DNA of 64,000 bases from Haemophilus parainfluenzae (GTDB lineage Bacteria; Pseudomonadota; Gammaproteobacteria; Enterobacterales; Pasteurellaceae): assembly GCF_036288925.1 (NCBI RefSeq), contig NZ_CP127167.1:1922001-1986000 (forward strand), read 5' to 3'. The first letter of the stretch is position 1. Every line of letters starts with the position of its first letter. The position numbers and the translations under genes are program-made. The notes below the pieces were generated by a model that saw only the letters and a list, made by a program, of their open reading frames with translations, was not told the DNA's origin and searched no databases. Shown in pieces: positions 63,578 to 64,000 of the stretch.

Positions 63578-64000
63578 ATGAAATTATTAAAATCTCTTCT
63601 TGCACCTGTATTTGCAAGTGTGATCTTATCCGCTTGTACCCTTGATGCAGAACGCCCAACAGATGTTCAACATATCGATAAGAACGATATTACGTGGCAA
63701 CAGCACCTCAAAAAAATCAAACAAATTCAATCTTATAGCACAAAAGGACAAATTGGTTACATCAGTCCACAAGAGCGTTTTTCTAGTCGCTTTGAATGGC
63801 AATATCAAAACCCTAAAGCCTATAAGTTAAAACTTTATTCTCTGATTAGCAAAACGACGCTAACTATGGAAATGCATCCTAATGGCATGACGATTTCAGA
63901 TAATAAAGGCAATCAACAATCTGATAAAAATGCCAAATTATTGTTACGCGAAATCATCGGAATGGATGTGCCATTAGAGCACTTATCTTATTGGTTAAAA
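63578..64000 (+). CDS. lolB: LolB, outer-membrane lipoprotein insertase (partial)
   Basis: Receives lipoproteins from LolA and inserts them in the outer membrane; itself a lipoprotein with lipobox LSAC (Cys 20). The first 141 codons are present and the frame runs off the window end; the family is near 200 aa. Recognisable parts are YSTKGQIGYISPQERFSSRF near 50-69, then EWQYQNPKAYKLKLYS. Position after cca is conserved. The distance to the cca stop is 64 bases with no terminator, so they may be cotranscribed. Confidence 0.9.
   Translation, partial: MKLLKSLLAPVFASVILSACTLDAERPTDVQHIDKNDITWQQHLKKIKQIQSYSTKGQIGYISPQERFSSRFEWQYQNPKAYKLKLYSLISKTTLTMEMHPNGMTISDNKGNQQSDKNAKLLLREIIGMDVPLEHLSYWLK

Overview
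The window looks like a Haemophilus chromosome, most plausibly H. parainfluenzae or a close relative. The 9-base Haemophilus uptake signal core AAGTGCGGT occurs dozens of times, often as inverted pairs that form transcription terminators. The tmRNA tag reads ANDEQYALAA, and long gene runs (lolCDE-kdsA-prmC-prfA-epmC; potABCD-pepT; radA-ftsK-lrp; pit-cca-lolB) keep the order I recall for Pasteurellaceae. The species call is inference.

Layout. (1) 1-8700, all minus strand: lipoprotein export (lolE partial, lolD, lolC), a 2-hydroxyacid dehydrogenase, kdsA, a SirB1-family protein, prmC, an RDD membrane protein, prfA and epmC. (2) 8800-13960, a patchwork zone: an AraC regulator, an ohr scrap fused to an nnrS scrap, a cadD-type cadmium exporter, a GC-rich broken ABC transporter that looks neisserial, two inverted REP-like repeats, yeiH, a gene tail, an IS3-family remnant, a REPIN-like repeat and a terminator built from the Neisseria uptake sequence GCCGTCTGAA. 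(3) 14029-16756: a metal-dependent hydrolase, a divergent GlxA-type regulator and an MdaB-type quinone reductase. (4) 16957-31911, about 15 kb: a phage-satellite-like island (P4/PICI style) integrated at the 3' end of the tmRNA gene. (5) 31909-64000: housekeeping genes, including ssrA, dinB, rnpB, kdsDC, letAB, proQ-prc-ldt-mepK, pepT/potABCD, rarA-lolA-ftsK-lrp-radA, a CYTH protein, pit, cca and partial lolB.

The island reads from integrase leftwards: tyrosine integrase, an unknown 280-aa protein, AlpA, a run of small unknown genes, a terminase-small-subunit-like protein, an AntA/AntB antirepressor, a winged-helix-like protein, an Icd-like gene, a DUF927 primase-helicase, an array of GGGCACG repeats largely in 21-bp phase (candidate origin), then cargo: a Fic protein and a RelE/XRE toxin-antitoxin pair. 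I see no capsid, portal, tail or large terminase gene, which fits a satellite rather than a prophage. A CG-rich repeat occurs four times, always at the border between transcription units. Four palindromes of GTTAACTGAGTTAAC lie before the replication-side operon. The island also carries a near copy of the tmRNA terminator, so tmRNA would still be terminated after integration.

Working together: the Lol genes at both ends of the window (LolCDE, LolA, LolB) form one lipoprotein trafficking route. KdsA, KdsD and KdsC supply Kdo for lipooligosaccharide. ProQ, Prc, the L,D-transpeptidase and MepK form a plus-strand cell-wall and envelope block. PotABCD imports polyamines.
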